64,000 bases of DNA from Arcobacter sp. F155 (GCF_004116455.1 NZ_PDJU01000009.1:1-64000); one strand, 5' to 3'. Positions 25,540 through 36,516 are shown, numbered from the stretch's first letter. Notes: generated by a model from the sequence alone, not told the origin. Numbers and translations are program-made.

Positions 25540-26238
25540 TTATTCTTTAAATTCTAATGTATAACCTTTATTAGAATGGTTTCTAACAATTTCATAATAA
25601 GTTTTTTGTCTAATTTTATTTACAATGTTTCTCATTGTATAAATAGACATATTTTTACCTTTCCAAACAACTTCTTTAATTGTATCATAATCTACAACCT
25701 CTCCTCTTTTAGAGATAAGAAGTTTCATGAATCCTTTTTCTAATCTAGTGAAGTCAACCAAACTTCCACCTGATTTAAAGAATTGGTCTCTATATTCATC
25801 AAAGTAGATTCCATTGTTGAACTCTACTTTATCACCTCTTTTTGTTTGGTTTAAACACATAATAACAGAAAGTTTAATATCTTCTGGTCTTAAAGGTTTT
25901 GTTAAAAAAGTATACGCACTATTATTTATTGCTGTAACAATATCTTCATTACTTCCTCTGTCAGAAATAACTACTTTTGGTAAAGTTGGAGCAACCTTAG
26001 TAATCCCAGAACAAGCATCATCAAAATCTTTTGCTTCAACATTTGTATCAATAATAGCCATATCAAAACTATGACCTCTTAGTAATTCAATTGCTTCCGC
26101 AGAACTTTTAACCAGCACCAATTCTTTAAAGTACTCATCAAATTCAGCTTCGATACTATTTTGTACTTCACTATCATTACTTATTACTAGTAGTTTAGCA
26201 TTATATAGTTTTCTTATATTTTTTAAAGTTTTAAGCAT
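25540..26238 (-). CDS. OmpR-family response regulator
   Basis: 232 residues. The receiver is somewhat divergent: the acidic pocket reads ISNDSE, phosphoacceptor Asp64 lies in MAIIDTNVE rather than DxxMP, and Lys114 is in FLTKP. The C-terminal winged helix is clear (FTRLEKGFMKLLISKRGEV, TMRNIVNKIRQKT). No kinase is adjacent. It heads an operon with two small proteins and the REC-PAS-coiled-coil protein. The 104-base upstream region separates it from polA on the same strand. Confidence 0.87.
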   Translation of the reverse strand: MLKTLKNIRKLYNAKLLVISNDSEVQNSIEAEFDEYFKELVLVKSSAEAIELLRGHSFDMAIIDTNVEAKDFDDACSGITKVAPTLPKVVISDRGSNEDIVTAINNSAYTFLTKPLRPEDIKLSVIMCLNQTKRGDKVEFNNGIYFDEYRDQFFKSGGSLVDFTRLEKGFMKLLISKRGEVVDYDTIKEVVWKGKNMSIYTMRNIVNKIRQKTYYEIVRNHSNKGYTLEFKE

Positions 26239-26342
26239 AATATCACTCTTTACTTAATGATTTTTTTACATTTTATCTAAAATATTTCAAATTGTCAAAG
26301 AAAAATTATTAAAAAATAAATTTATTATACACTATTTGAATA

Positions 26343-29045
26343 CTATTTTAACTCTTGCCATGTATTACCAATAGTTTTTGATACTTTTAATGGTATCTTT
26401 AACTCATAAATATTTTCCATTATTTCTACTAGTTTATTCGTTATTTTCTCAACCTCTGATTCTTTTACTTCAAAAATAAGTTCATCATGGATTTGTAATA
26501 ACATTTTTATATCTTCGTTATCTTTAAACTCTTCATATATTTTAAGCATCGAAAGTTTGATTAAATCTGCAGCACTTCCTTGGAAAAGTGTATTTACTGA
26601 TTCTCTTAAATATGCTGCTCTCATCATTGCATTTGCAGAGTCAAAATCAAAAAGTCTTCTTCTTTTTAATAGTGTTTCAACATAACCTTCTTCTAAAGCA
26701 CCATCTTCAACTGATTTAAAATAGTCTTTTACACTAACAAAGGCTTTAAAATATGATTCAATATACTGCTTTGCTTCTTTAGTTGATATTCCTAAAGTAT
26801 CAGCAAGTTTTCTACTTCCCATTCCGTATAAAAGTCCAAAGTTAATTGATTTTGCAATTGACCTTTTCTCTTTAGCTTCCTCTTCACCAAAAATTTTAAC
26901 TGCTGTTTGGTGGTGAATATCTTTATCATCATTAAAAGCAGATACTAAAGCTTCATCTTCACTAAAGTGTGCAAGTAGTCTTAACTCTATTTGAGAGTAA
27001 TCAATTCCCACTAACTTATATCCATCTTTTGGAATAAATACACTTCTAATCTCTGCTCCAGCTGGTGTTCTAACTGGAATATTTTGTAAGTTTGGATTTT
27101 TAGAACTTAATCTTCCTGTTGCTGTTCCTGTTTGTAAAAATGATGTATAAATTCTATTTTCATCATCTTTTAAAGCTAACTCTAAAAGTGGCTCAATATA
27201 TGTTGATTGTAGTTTAAATGCTTCTCTATACTCTAAAATTAAAGGAATAACAGCATGCTCTTCATATAGTTTTTGTAATACAACTTCATTTGTACTATAA
27301 CCACTTTTTGTCTTTTTAGAAGGAGGAAGTCCTAAAGTATCAAAAAGTACTTCACCAAGCTGTTTTGGTGAATTTATATTAAACTCAACACCAGCTGTTT
27401 CATAAATTTTTGATTTTAACTCTATTATGTGAGCATTACTTTTTTCTTTTAGTTCTTCAAGTTTTTTAACATCAAGTTTGATACCATTTTCTTCCATATT
27501 TGCAAGAACATAAATAAAGTCGAACTCTTTTTCATGGGCTAATTCAACTAAATGCTCAATTTCCTTCTCTTTAAACTCATCAAGTAGTTTAAAATAGATA
27601 TTTCTAGTAAATACTGCATCTTCTGCTGCATATTTACAAGCTTCATTAATATCTACATTTGAGAAGTTTTCTCCTCTTTTTACAATACTTTTAAAGCTAA
27701 TCATTTCATGGTCAAAATATTTTTGCGCAAGAGCATCAAGACCAATTTTTGAACTTGTATCTAAAAGCCAAGCTAAAATCATAGTGTCAGCATAAAGGTT
27801 TAGTTCTACTCCTAATTGATTTTTTACTATTGCAAAATCATATTTGAAGTTTTGTAATACAAGTTTTCTTTTATTTAAAATCTCAATTGCTTGTTTTGAA
27901 ACTTCCTTTGAAACTTGATTAGGAACACCTAAATAATAATGTCCTACAGGAACGTAATAACCTTTTCCTTCTTCAAAAGAGAAAGAGAATCCTACTAAAG
28001 AAGCATTTCTTACATCTAAGTCAGTTGTTTCAGTATCAAAAGCAACAATAGCAATCTCTGGAATTGATGAAACTACTTCTAAAAGTTTTTTCTCATCATT
28101 TAATAAAATGTACTCTGTTTTTAGCTCTTGCTTAACTTCAACAGGTTTTTCTTCATATCCTTTTGGAATAGAAGTTTTATAGCTTAAACCATCTTTTTCA
28201 ACTTTAGAAATAATTCTATTTAAATCATATTCAATTAAAGTATCTGCTATTTTTAAAATAGGATTCTCTTGAGGTAAAACATACTTTTCAATATCTTCAA
28301 TAGCATGACACTCTGTATAAAGTGTTACAAGCTTTTTTGACACGTATGCTAAGTCTTTTCCTTCTGTTAATAGATTTTTCCATCTTGTTTTTTCAATATT
28401 CTCAAGGTTTTCATAAATATTGTCTAAGTTATCAAACTGTTTAATTAAAGCTTCTGCTGTTTTAGCTCCAACACCTTTTACTCCTGGAACATTATCGGCA
28501 CTATCCCCTAATAAAGATTGATAGTCTGTAAATTGTGCTGGTGTTACACCATATTTATCAAAACATTTTTGCGCATCTACTACTGATTTTTTTATTGGGT
28601 CAAATAAGTAAACATTATCGTCAATTAATTGATATAAATCTTTATCATGAGAAACAACTCTTACTTCAAGGTTTTTCTCTTTTGCATCTTTTGCAATTGA
28701 AGCAATAACATCATCGGCTTCATAACCATCTTCCATAGCAGTTTGAAAGCCCATTTGTTCAATCCACTCAATTGCAATAGGAAGTTGTTTTAATAAGTCT
28801 TCTGGAACATCTGGTCTATGAGATTTATACTCTTCATATATCTCTTTTCTAAAAGTATCTCCTTTTGCATCAAGGGCAAATACTAAGTAGTCTGTTTGAA
28901 AATCTCTTCCTATATTTGATATAAAGTTCATAAAACCTGTTAAAAGACCTGTTGGAAAACCACTTTTTGATTTTAAAGGTGGTAATGCATAATAAGCTCT
29001 AAATAAAAATCCAAATGTATCAATTACTGTGATTGTTTTTTTCAT
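26343..29045 (-). CDS. polA: DNA polymerase I
   Basis: Repair and lagging-strand polymerase of 900 residues with three domains. The 5' nuclease domain (about 1-290) is rich in conserved acids (VFALDAKGDTFR, YEADDVIAS, LLGDSADNVPGVKGVG). The 3'-5' proofreading domain (about 310-490) keeps its metal ligands in AFDTETTDLD and the later AAEDAVFT. The polymerase domain has motif A VGIDYSQIELRLLAHFSED, the O-helix RSIAKSINFGLLYGMG, and motif C LQIHDELIFEV. All three activities therefore look intact. It is transcribed divergently from the sensor kinase at 29147. Confidence 0.97.
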   Translation of the reverse strand: MKKTITVIDTFGFLFRAYYALPPLKSKSGFPTGLLTGFMNFISNIGRDFQTDYLVFALDAKGDTFRKEIYEEYKSHRPDVPEDLLKQLPIAIEWIEQMGFQTAMEDGYEADDVIASIAKDAKEKNLEVRVVSHDKDLYQLIDDNVYLFDPIKKSVVDAQKCFDKYGVTPAQFTDYQSLLGDSADNVPGVKGVGAKTAEALIKQFDNLDNIYENLENIEKTRWKNLLTEGKDLAYVSKKLVTLYTECHAIEDIEKYVLPQENPILKIADTLIEYDLNRIISKVEKDGLSYKTSIPKGYEEKPVEVKQELKTEYILLNDEKKLLEVVSSIPEIAIVAFDTETTDLDVRNASLVGFSFSFEEGKGYYVPVGHYYLGVPNQVSKEVSKQAIEILNKRKLVLQNFKYDFAIVKNQLGVELNLYADTMILAWLLDTSSKIGLDALAQKYFDHEMISFKSIVKRGENFSNVDINEACKYAAEDAVFTRNIYFKLLDEFKEKEIEHLVELAHEKEFDFIYVLANMEENGIKLDVKKLEELKEKSNAHIIELKSKIYETAGVEFNINSPKQLGEVLFDTLGLPPSKKTKSGYSTNEVVLQKLYEEHAVIPLILEYREAFKLQSTYIEPLLELALKDDENRIYTSFLQTGTATGRLSSKNPNLQNIPVRTPAGAEIRSVFIPKDGYKLVGIDYSQIELRLLAHFSEDEALVSAFNDDKDIHHQTAVKIFGEEEAKEKRSIAKSINFGLLYGMGSRKLADTLGISTKEAKQYIESYFKAFVSVKDYFKSVEDGALEEGYVETLLKRRRLFDFDSANAMMRAAYLRESVNTLFQGSAADLIKLSMLKIYEEFKDNEDIKMLLQIHDELIFEVKESEVEKITNKLVEIMENIYELKIPLKVSKTIGNTWQELK

Positions 29046-29146
29046 AAAATGTTTCTCTCAAAATTATATTTTTTAAATAAAGTTCTCTTGTTTAAAGATT
29101 TTATATTATAATAAAAAGAACTGAAACTAAGGTTTATTTACGGATA

Positions 29147-30649
29147 ATGAAAGAGATAGAAAAACTTCAAAGAAATAATCAAGAATTACAAGAGATTATA
29201 AATAACTCTTGGGATGGTATCGGAATTATAGATTATGACACAAACTTAGTCTATTTAAATAATGCCTTTATTCCCATGCTTGGATTTGACAAAAATGAAC
29301 TAAAAAATAGACCCTTTATTGACCTAATGGAAGAAGAATATAAAAAGCCTTTTTTAAAGCTTTTAAAAAAAGAGTTTAAAGAAAATAAGTACAAAGCTGA
29401 AATTGATATTGCTTGCTTAAGAAAAGACAAACAAAAAATATTTTTAAAAGTAACTATCTCTTCTATGTTAAATAGAGACCTTTTTGTAATAAATACAAAA
29501 GATATTACAAGTAGTATCTCTGATGAACAAATTGTTGATGACTTCGTACTTTCAATGCATACTGATTTACATGGACATATTACAAAAGTTAGTAAGGCTT
29601 TCTTAGAGTTTTTCACTTTTGAAAAAGATGCTTTAATAGGAGAACATTATAGTAAAATAATCCATGAAGACATAGACCCTATTGTTTTTAAAAACATTAA
29701 TAAATCACTACTTACTTATCAAGAATACAGTGGAAAAATCAAGGGTAAAAATAGTTTAAATGAAGCTATCTGGTTAAATATAAAAGCAAAAGCAATATTC
29801 AATAAATATGGGGATATTACAGGGTATACTTATCTTTTATTTGACATTACAAATGAGGTTACATCAAAAGATGAGATTTCAATATTAAATAAACAAGTAG
29901 AAACCTCTAAAAAAGAGATTGATATAAAAAACAATCTACTTAAAGAGCAATCTAAACTATCAATTATGAATGAAACTCTGCAAAGATTGTCTCATGAATG
30001 GAGACAACCACTAAACTTTATTTCAATACAAGCACAAAAGCTAGAACTTGAATACTCTATGGGCAATGAACCTTCAACGGATGATACACTAAATGTACTT
30101 GATAATATTAAAGAAGAAGCAAATAATCTATCAAATACAATAGAGAAGTTTTCTGAGTTTTTAAAACCAAGTAGTAAAAAAACACAAATAGAGCTTCAAA
30201 GCTTTTTTGATAAAATCAATGATTCACTTAAAGAAGAACTAAAAGACTCTAAAGTCCAACTAAATATTAAACTAAATAATAAGCTATCGTTTTTATCTTA
30301 TGAAGAAGATTTCAAAACACTATTTTTAAATATTTTAAAAAACTCAATTGAAAACTTTGAGAAAAATAGTATAAGTAATAGAAAAGTTGATATTATTCAA
30401 AGTTTTGAAAATGGAAGATTATATTTTAATATTACTGATAATGCAGGTGGAATAGAAACTTCAATTTTAAATAAAATATTTGAGCCATACTTTTCAACAA
30501 AGACTGAAAGAAATGGTGTTGGCTTGGGATTATATGTATGTAAAATGATTGTAAACTTACATTTAGATGGTATAATTACAGCCACAAGTGAAAATAAAAA
30601 TACAATAATAAAAATTTCAATACCCATAGAAGAGGATTTAATTAAATGA
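29147..30649 (+). CDS. PAS-domain sensor histidine kinase, soluble
   Basis: 500 residues without a membrane span. Two PAS domains (about 10-120, DGIGIIDYDTNLVYLNNAF; and about 130-250, SMHTDLHGHITKVSKAF) precede a coiled coil. The phosphoacceptor His283 is in LSHEWRQPLNFIS, a variant of the AHQWRQP box with Glu after the His. The HATPase (NILKNSIENF, DNAGGIET, ERNGVGLGLY) is intact. It overlaps kdsB by four bases (ATGA) and has TATAAT at 29107-29112 upstream. The nearest regulator on the strand is the REC-GGDEF protein after kdsB. Pairing is inferred only. Confidence 0.88.
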   Translation: MKEIEKLQRNNQELQEIINNSWDGIGIIDYDTNLVYLNNAFIPMLGFDKNELKNRPFIDLMEEEYKKPFLKLLKKEFKENKYKAEIDIACLRKDKQKIFLKVTISSMLNRDLFVINTKDITSSISDEQIVDDFVLSMHTDLHGHITKVSKAFLEFFTFEKDALIGEHYSKIIHEDIDPIVFKNINKSLLTYQEYSGKIKGKNSLNEAIWLNIKAKAIFNKYGDITGYTYLLFDITNEVTSKDEISILNKQVETSKKEIDIKNNLLKEQSKLSIMNETLQRLSHEWRQPLNFISIQAQKLELEYSMGNEPSTDDTLNVLDNIKEEANNLSNTIEKFSEFLKPSSKKTQIELQSFFDKINDSLKEELKDSKVQLNIKLNNKLSFLSYEEDFKTLFLNILKNSIENFEKNSISNRKVDIIQSFENGRLYFNITDNAGGIETSILNKIFEPYFSTKTERNGVGLGLYVCKMIVNLHLDGIITATSENKNTIIKISIPIEEDLIK

Positions 30650-31371
30650 TTATAATACCAGCAAGACTAAATTCAAGTAGATTTGAAAACAAAATATTAG
30701 TAGATATTTTAGGCTTACCAATGGTTATAAGAACTGCAAAACAAGTTAGTTCATTAGATAAAGTAGTAATTGCAACAGATTCACAAGAAGTTATTGATTT
30801 AGCAAAAGAGCATGGTTTTGATGCTGTTATGACATCAAGTGAGCACCAAAGTGGTACAGATAGAATAAATGAAGCTGTAAATAAATTAAATTTAGCAGAA
30901 GATGAAATAGTTGTAAATGTACAAGCTGATGAACCTTTTATAGAAGAAGATGTTATAAAAGCAGTTATTAATAGAGTAGAAAAAGTAAGAGAAAATGATG
31001 AAGATATTATGATAACATCATGCTATAAAAAAATATCTTCTGAGTTAGCAGATGACCCAAATCATGTAAAAGTAGTTTTAAATGAAACTAAAAATGCTAT
31101 TTACTTTTCAAGAGCTAAAGTTCCATATCACAGAGACCATTATGAAAACTCTCAATACTATGGACATTTAGGTATTTATGGATTTACTAAAAAATCTTTA
31201 AACAAATTTTGTAGCCTTAACCCTTCTACTTTAGAAAATGTAGAGAAACTAGAGCAGCTAAGAGCTATTGATAATGGTCATAAAATAGCAATGGTTGAAG
31301 TTGAGTCAAAATCTTTTGGTATTGATACTCAAGAAGACCTAGAAAATGCACTTAAAATATTTGATAAGTAA
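30646..31371 (+). CDS. kdsB: 3-deoxy-manno-octulosonate cytidylyltransferase
   Basis: Activates Kdo as CMP-Kdo for lipopolysaccharide inner core. 241 residues with the nucleotidyltransferase start IIPARLNSSRFENKIL, substrate region QADEPFIEED and RAKVPYHRD, and C-terminal GIDTQEDLE. Its start overlaps the kinase stop, so an envelope gene is nested between two signalling genes. It is followed after 57 bases by the REC-GGDEF gene with its own extended -10. Confidence 0.96.
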   Translation: MIIIPARLNSSRFENKILVDILGLPMVIRTAKQVSSLDKVVIATDSQEVIDLAKEHGFDAVMTSSEHQSGTDRINEAVNKLNLAEDEIVVNVQADEPFIEEDVIKAVINRVEKVRENDEDIMITSCYKKISSELADDPNHVKVVLNETKNAIYFSRAKVPYHRDHYENSQYYGHLGIYGFTKKSLNKFCSLNPSTLENVEKLEQLRAIDNGHKIAMVEVESKSFGIDTQEDLENALKIFDK

Positions 31372-31375
31372 AACT

Positions 31376-31384
31376 TGCTATAAT
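31376..31384 (+). promoter_or_regulatory. Extended -10 promoter of the REC-GGDEF gene
   Basis: TGCTATAAT matches the extended -10 pattern TGnTATAAT, 45 bases before the ATG at 31429, overlapping the kdsB stop region. No convincing -35 is seen, as is usual in this group. Confidence 0.55.
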
Positions 31385-31428
31385 GTAACACAATTATATA
31401 AATTTTATTAAATTTAAAGGCACTATTT

Positions 31429-32745
31429 ATGAATAAAGAAATTTTAAAAGATATTAATGTTTTATATGTTGAAGATGAAGATGATGTAAGAGAGTTTACA
31501 AGTAAAACAATTAGTACTATAGTAAATAGTGTAGAAACTGCTAGAAATGGAAAAGAAGGTCTTGAAAAGTTTCAGGAAAATAAAGAGATTAATCTAATTT
31601 TGACAGATATTAATATGCCTAAAATGGGTGGTTTAGAGATGTGTGCTGAAATTAGAAAAATCGATAATGAAGTTCCTATTGTAATAACAAGTGCCCATAG
31701 TGATCCAGACTTTCTTAAAAAAGCAATTGATGTAAAAGTAAGTGCTTATGCTATGAAACCAATAGATTTATATCATTTAATAGAAAGTATGATTAAAGCT
31801 GTTGAGCCAATTTTTTTAAGAAAGAAACTTGAATATATAAACTTAACTTTAGAGAATAAAGTAGAAGAAGCAGTAAAACAGACTAAATCTATCCTTGATG
31901 CACAGGATAACATGGTTATTTTAACAGACCTAGCAAATCCAATTGATGCAAATAAAAAGTTCTTTGAATATTTCCAAGTAAGTAATCTAGAAGAGTTTTT
32001 AGTTAAACATAATTCTATTTTAGATGTATTTAAAAGAGATAATAACCTTTTAAACAAAGATATCTTTGAAGACTCAAAAAACTGGATAAGTAAACTTTCT
32101 GAGTTAAATGAAATAGATAGAACAGTAAAAATTGAAAATAAAGATGGTGAAGATAGAGTTTTTACTATCAATATAGATGATTATGAGCAAAAAGGGGAAC
32201 ACTATGTTATCTCTTTTACTGATATTACTGAATTAAAAGAGAAATCAAATCTTTTAGAATATCAAGCAAACCATGACCAGCTTACAGGTCTATTTAATAG
32301 ACAAAAATTTAATGAAATCTTTAAAAAAGAGATAAAAAGAGAAAAGAGATATAACAATAATTTATCTCTAATTATTTTTGATATTGATAACTTTAAAAAC
32401 TTCAATGATGACTTTGGTCATAATGTTGGAGATGAAGTTTTAAAAATCATTTCAAAAGTTCTTTTAGAAAATATTAGAGAGCATGATTCAGTTGCTAGAT
32501 GGGGTGGAGAAGAGTTTTTAGTACTACTGCCTCAAACAGATGAATTAGGTGCGAGAAATGTTGCTGAAAAAATTAGAAAAGCAATAGAAAGCTATAAAAG
32601 AGATGATATTCCAAGACAAATAACTGCTAGTTTTGGTGTAACAAGATTTAAAGAAGATGACAATGAAACTTCTGTTCTAAAAAAAGCAGATGATGCTTTA
32701 TATAAAGCTAAAAAAGAAGGTAAAAACAGAGTTGAAGTTTTTTAA
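31429..32745 (+). CDS. Response-regulated diguanylate cyclase (REC-PAS-GGDEF)
   Basis: 438 residues. The receiver (1-125) has VEDEDD, Asp60 in LILTDINMP and Lys in YAMKP. A divergent PAS-like linker (about 150-265) is followed by a complete GGDEF domain: [10 protein letters not shown], the metal and base residues [16 protein letters not shown], and the active-site RWGGEEF. It should make cyclic-di-GMP on phosphorylation, contrasting with the two degraded GGDEF proteins at 49520-51414. An RxxD inhibitory site is not obvious. It lies downstream of kdsB and convergent with lptB by four bases. Confidence 0.92.
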   Translation: MNKEILKDINVLYVEDEDDVREFTSKTISTIVNSVETARNGKEGLEKFQENKEINLILTDINMPKMGGLEMCAEIRKIDNEVPIVITSAHSDPDFLKKAIDVKVSAYAMKPIDLYHLIESMIKAVEPIFLRKKLEYINLTLENKVEEAVKQTKSILDAQDNMVILTDLANPIDANKKFFEYFQVSNLEEFLVKHNSILDVFKRDNNLLNKDIFEDSKNWISKLSELNEIDRTVKIENKDGEDRVFTINIDDYEQKGEHYVISFTDITELKEKSNLLEYQANHDQLTGLFNRQKFNEIFKKEIKREKRYNNNLSLIIFDIDNFKNFNDDFGHNVGDEVLKIISKVLLENIREHDSVARWGGEEFLVLLPQTDELGARNVAEKIRKAIESYKRDDIPRQITASFGVTRFKEDDNETSVLKKADDALYKAKKEGKNRVEVF

Positions 32746-33464
32746 AAACTAAAACTCTCTCCTAGATAGTGTTCTCTTACACTACCATCACTTTTGATAT
32801 CTTCAGCCTTACCAGAAGCTAATAAAGACCCATTTTTCATAACATAAGCTCTATGACAGATTTGTAGAGTTTCTCTTACATTATGGTCTGTTATTAAAAT
32901 ACCAATACCAAATTTAGTAAGCTCATTGATAATCTCTTGAATATCTTTTACAGCAATAGGGTCAACCCCTGCAAAAGGTTCATCAAGAAGTAAAAACTTT
33001 GGTTTTGATACTAAAGCTCTAGCAATCTCTGTTCTTCTTCTCTCTCCACCAGATAAAGAGATACCTTTTCTTTGTCTAATTGGTTCAATATTAAATACTT
33101 CAAGTAAATCTTCTACTCTTTTTCTTTGTTCATCTTTATCTTTTGTGATAATTTCTGCTGCAAGTAAAAGGTTATCTTCAACACTTAAATCTTTAAAAAT
33201 AGATGATTCTTGTGGTAAGTACCCTATTCCTTTTAATGCTCTTTTGTGTAAAGGCAGTTTTGTAATCTCTTCATCATCAAAAAATACCTTTCCACTAGTT
33301 GGTGCTACTAATCCACAAACCGTATAAAAAGTAGTAGTTTTTCCTGCACCATTTGGTCCAAGTAAACCTACGATTTCACCTGCATTTACTTCTAGTGAGA
33401 TTCCATGTAATATTTGTGTTTTTTTGATACTCTTTTTAATATCTTCAATTCTTAATTTACTCAT
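32742..33464 (-). CDS. lptB: LPS export ABC transporter ATP-binding protein
   Basis: Cytoplasmic ATPase of the LptBFG complex that extracts LPS from the inner membrane. 240 residues: Walker [11 protein letters not shown]-loop YLPQESSIF, signature [15 protein letters not shown], Walker [14 protein letters not shown], and switch His in [10 protein letters not shown], all of which are LptB-like. Its start overlaps the tsaE stop by eight bases. With kdsB just across the convergent junction, two LPS genes sit in this region. Confidence 0.95.
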   Translation of the reverse strand: MSKLRIEDIKKSIKKTQILHGISLEVNAGEIVGLLGPNGAGKTTTFYTVCGLVAPTSGKVFFDDEEITKLPLHKRALKGIGYLPQESSIFKDLSVEDNLLLAAEIITKDKDEQRKRVEDLLEVFNIEPIRQRKGISLSGGERRRTEIARALVSKPKFLLLDEPFAGVDPIAVKDIQEIINELTKFGIGILITDHNVRETLQICHRAYVMKNGSLLASGKAEDIKSDGSVREHYLGESFSF

Positions 33465-33867
33465 TTATAATATATTGCCTTTTATCATCTTCTTTTTTTA
33501 TATTTAATACTAGTACTTCAAAGCCATATGATTTTAATAGTTTTTCTAAACGTTCATCACCCCACTCTACAAAGTGAATTCCAGCTTTTTCAAACTCTTC
33601 TAATAAGCCTAAAGAGATAAAATCTTCTAAACTTTTATTATAAACATCATAATGAAAAACTTTGTCTGAATAAATGGATTGTAAAGAAAAAGTTGGTGAA
33701 GTTACTTCATCATCTAAACCTAAATCTTTTACAAAATGTTTTACAAAGGTAGTTTTACCACTTGCTAAGTCTCCCCTTAAAATAACAACACAGTCATTAT
33801 TCTTCTTAGAAGTTAAAGAAGAGACTTTTTTTACTATTTTATCAATTTCATCTAAAGCTAAAATCAA
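33457..33867 (-). CDS. tsaE: tRNA threonylcarbamoyladenosine biosynthesis ATPase
   Basis: Small P-loop protein of the TsaBDE complex that makes t6A37 on ANN-decoding tRNAs. 136 residues: [15 protein letters not shown]-loop, [16 protein letters not shown], and the C-terminal FVEWGDE motif are diagnostic. It is situated between trpD and lptB in a leftward run of four closely packed genes. Confidence 0.94.
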   Translation of the reverse strand: MILALDEIDKIVKKVSSLTSKKNNDCVVILRGDLASGKTTFVKHFVKDLGLDDEVTSPTFSLQSIYSDKVFHYDVYNKSLEDFISLGLLEEFEKAGIHFVEWGDERLEKLLKSYGFEVLVLNIKKEDDKRQYIINE

Positions 33868-33875
33868 TATTCTAC

Positions 33876-34865
33876 CTAGTTTAATTTTGAAGATACATCA
33901 ATAATTTGTTCTAGTTTAGTTTTTGCTTTTCCACTTTGAATAGCTTCTTTTGCAATCTCTAAACCATCTTGTATATCCCTTGCTTTTCCATCAACTTCTA
34001 ATGCTGCAGCGGCATTGATTAAAACAATATCAAGCATAGGTCCATCAATTTTATTTGATAAAATATCCCTTGTTATTTGTGCATTTTGTTTTGCATCTCC
34101 ACCTACAATTGACTCTTTTGGAGCTAACTTTAATCCATAAGCCTGAGGGTCAATTTCAAAGTCTTCAATTTTTCCATTTTCTAATCTTGTTGCATATGTA
34201 ATATCAGAAATAGAGATTTCATCCATTCCATCTTTTGATGAAACTACAATAGACTTTTTAGTTTCAAGTAAATCTAAAGCTGTTGCAATTCTATTGATAT
34301 AAGATTTATCAAAAACACCAATTAACTGTTTTGATACAGTTGCAGGATTTGATAATGGTCCTAAAATATTAAAAATAGTTCTATGGTCAATTGATTTTCT
34401 AATTGGCATTATATATTTCATTGCAGGATGATGATTTTGTGCAAACATAAAACAAAAACCTGTTTCTTCTAGCATTTTTGCAGTATTATCTAAAGATAAA
34501 TTTAGATTAATACCTAACTCTTCTAACATATCAGCACTACCACTTTTACTTGTAACACTTCTATTTCCATGTTTTGCAACATATGAATCAGTACCAGCTA
34601 AAAGAATTGAAACTGTACTTGAGATATTAAAGCTATAACTTTTATCTCCACCTGTTCCTACAATATCAATAGCTTTTTCTTTTAATTCATAATGTAAAGG
34701 AAGAGGAATTAAATGCTCTCTCATAGCACTTGCAGCACCAGCGATTTCTGCTGCTGTTTCACCTCTTTCATATAGTTCTATTAAATACTCTCTTACTTCT
34801 TCTTGTGGTAATCTGTTTTCAAAAATATCATCAAATTTTAATTTTGCCATATTAAACATATCCAT
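33876..34865 (-). CDS. trpD: Anthranilate phosphoribosyltransferase
   Basis: Transfers phosphoribose to anthranilate in tryptophan synthesis. 329 residues with PRPP loop DIVGTGGDKSYSFNISS, KHGNRSVTSKSGSADMLEELG, and the MKYIMPIRKS/RTIFNILGPLSNP segment. The first ATG overlaps the S4 protein stop (TAATG), but AAGGA is better spaced for the second in-frame ATG, two codons in (34859). No other trp gene is adjacent; trpB is about 11 kb away and also alone. Confidence 0.94.
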   Translation of the reverse strand: MDMFNMAKLKFDDIFENRLPQEEVREYLIELYERGETAAEIAGAASAMREHLIPLPLHYELKEKAIDIVGTGGDKSYSFNISSTVSILLAGTDSYVAKHGNRSVTSKSGSADMLEELGINLNLSLDNTAKMLEETGFCFMFAQNHHPAMKYIMPIRKSIDHRTIFNILGPLSNPATVSKQLIGVFDKSYINRIATALDLLETKKSIVVSSKDGMDEISISDITYATRLENGKIEDFEIDPQAYGLKLAPKESIVGGDAKQNAQITRDILSNKIDGPMLDIVLINAAAALEVDGKARDIQDGLEIAKEAIQSGKAKTKLEQIIDVSSKLN

Positions 34866-35116
34866 TATCCTTGCAATCTTTTTACGTATTCATCCATCTT
34901 TGATTTTGGAGTAGATTTTGTTGTTGGTATTTGAAGAACTTCGAATTTATCAGTTCTTTCAAGATATTTTATTTCAATAATATCCCCAACTTTTACCTCT
35001 TTTGCTTTTTTAACAGCTTGCCCATTTATAAACACTACTTTATGTTCAAGCATATCTTCTGCAACTGCTCTTCTTTTTGTTATATTAACTGCATTTAAAT
35101 ATTTATCAATTCTCAT
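34865..35116 (-). CDS. S4-domain RNA-binding protein
   Basis: 83 residues, essentially one S4 domain (MRIDKYLNAVNITKRRAVAEDML, then VFINGQAVKKAKEVKVGDII), with a short basic tail. It resembles HslR/YlxM-type small S4 proteins that handle stalled 50S subunits or rRNA, but the exact role is not assigned. It is the first gene of the leftward S4-trpD-tsaE-lptB run and is divergent from argG across 147 bases. Confidence 0.88.
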   Translation of the reverse strand: MRIDKYLNAVNITKRRAVAEDMLEHKVVFINGQAVKKAKEVKVGDIIEIKYLERTDKFEVLQIPTTKSTPKSKMDEYVKRLQG

Positions 35117-35263
35117 AGTATGGATTATATCTAAAGAGTACTAAAATAAACAGAATAGAAATAGATATTTTCAAAGATTTTATCTTAATTAATTAAACAG
35201 AATTATATTTAATTTTAGATATTATATATGCCTTGAAATTATGATGATTATAGGATAAGTTAA

Positions 35264-36511
35264 ATGAATAAAAAAGATGTAAAAAAAGTTGTATTAGCAT
35301 ATAGTGGTGGGCTAGATACATCAACTATTTTAAAATGGCTTCAAGATGAGTATAATGCAGAAGTTATTACATTCACTGCTGACTTAGGACAAGGTGAAGA
35401 AGTAGAACCTGCAAGAGAAAAAGCTTTAGCTTGTGGAATTAAACCAGAAAATATTTTTATCTTAGATATAAAAGAAGAGTTTGTTAAAGAGTATGTATTC
35501 CCAATGTTTAGAGCAAATGCAATCTATGAAGGTGAATATTTATTAGGTACTTCAATTGCTAGACCACTTATTGCTAAAAAGCAAATTGAAATTGCAAATA
35601 AAATGGGTGCAGATGCTGTATCTCATGGTGCAACAGGAAAAGGTAATGACCAAGTTAGATTTGAGCTTGGATACTTAGGGTTAAACCCAGATATTACTGT
35701 AATTGCTCCATGGAGAGAATGGGATCTTAACTCAAGAGAGAAATTATTAGCTTATGCAAAACAACATGGAATTGAAATTGATAAAAAACATATTGATGCA
35801 GAAGGTAATCCTGTAATTTCTCCATACTCTATGGATGCAAATCTTTTACATATTTCTTATGAAGGTTTATCTTTAGAAGATCCAAATGCAGAGCCAAGTG
35901 AAGATATGTGGTTATGGACAAATTCACCAGAAGAAGCTCCTGATGAAGCAGAATATATCACAATCTCATATAAAAATGGAGACCCAATTGCAATCAATGG
36001 TGAAGAAATGTCACCAGCAACTATCTTAGAAACTTTAAATAACTATGGAAACAAACATGGTATTGGAAGAATAGATATTGTTGAAAATAGATATGTTGGA
36101 ATGAAAGCAAGAGGTTGTTATGAAACTCCAGGTGGAACAATTATGTTAAAAGCTCATAGAGCAATTGAATCTATTACTTTAGATAGAGAAGCTGCTCACT
36201 TAAAAGATGAGTTAATGCCTAAATATGCTAAGTTAATTTACCAAGGTTACTGGTTCTCTCCTGAAAGAGAAATGATGCAAGCAGCAATTGACAAAACACA
36301 AGAAAATGTAGAGGGAACTGTTAAGTTAAAACTTTACAAAGGAAATGTTATTGTTGTAGGAAGAGATTCTGAAAAATCTTTATTCTCTGAAGCACACTCA
36401 ACTTTTGAAGAAGACGAAGTATATAACCAAAAAGATGCAGAAGGGTTTATTAGACTTAATGCACTTAGATTTATCATTTCTGGTGAAAACAAAAAATACT
36501 ATCACTTATAA
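35264..36511 (+). CDS. argG: Argininosuccinate synthase
   Basis: Ligates citrulline and aspartate with ATP in arginine synthesis. 415 residues; PP-loop [12 protein letters not shown] near the N-terminus, [15 protein letters not shown], and substrate region [18 protein letters not shown] are all conserved. TAGGATAAG precedes the ATG. Transcription ends at a strong hairpin at 36517-36546. argF is at 19279; no arginine cluster is present. Confidence 0.97.
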   Translation: MNKKDVKKVVLAYSGGLDTSTILKWLQDEYNAEVITFTADLGQGEEVEPAREKALACGIKPENIFILDIKEEFVKEYVFPMFRANAIYEGEYLLGTSIARPLIAKKQIEIANKMGADAVSHGATGKGNDQVRFELGYLGLNPDITVIAPWREWDLNSREKLLAYAKQHGIEIDKKHIDAEGNPVISPYSMDANLLHISYEGLSLEDPNAEPSEDMWLWTNSPEEAPDEAEYITISYKNGDPIAINGEEMSPATILETLNNYGNKHGIGRIDIVENRYVGMKARGCYETPGGTIMLKAHRAIESITLDREAAHLKDELMPKYAKLIYQGYWFSPEREMMQAAIDKTQENVEGTVKLKLYKGNVIVVGRDSEKSLFSEAHSTFEEDEVYNQKDAEGFIRLNALRFIISGENKKYYHL

Positions 36512-36516
36512 AATAT

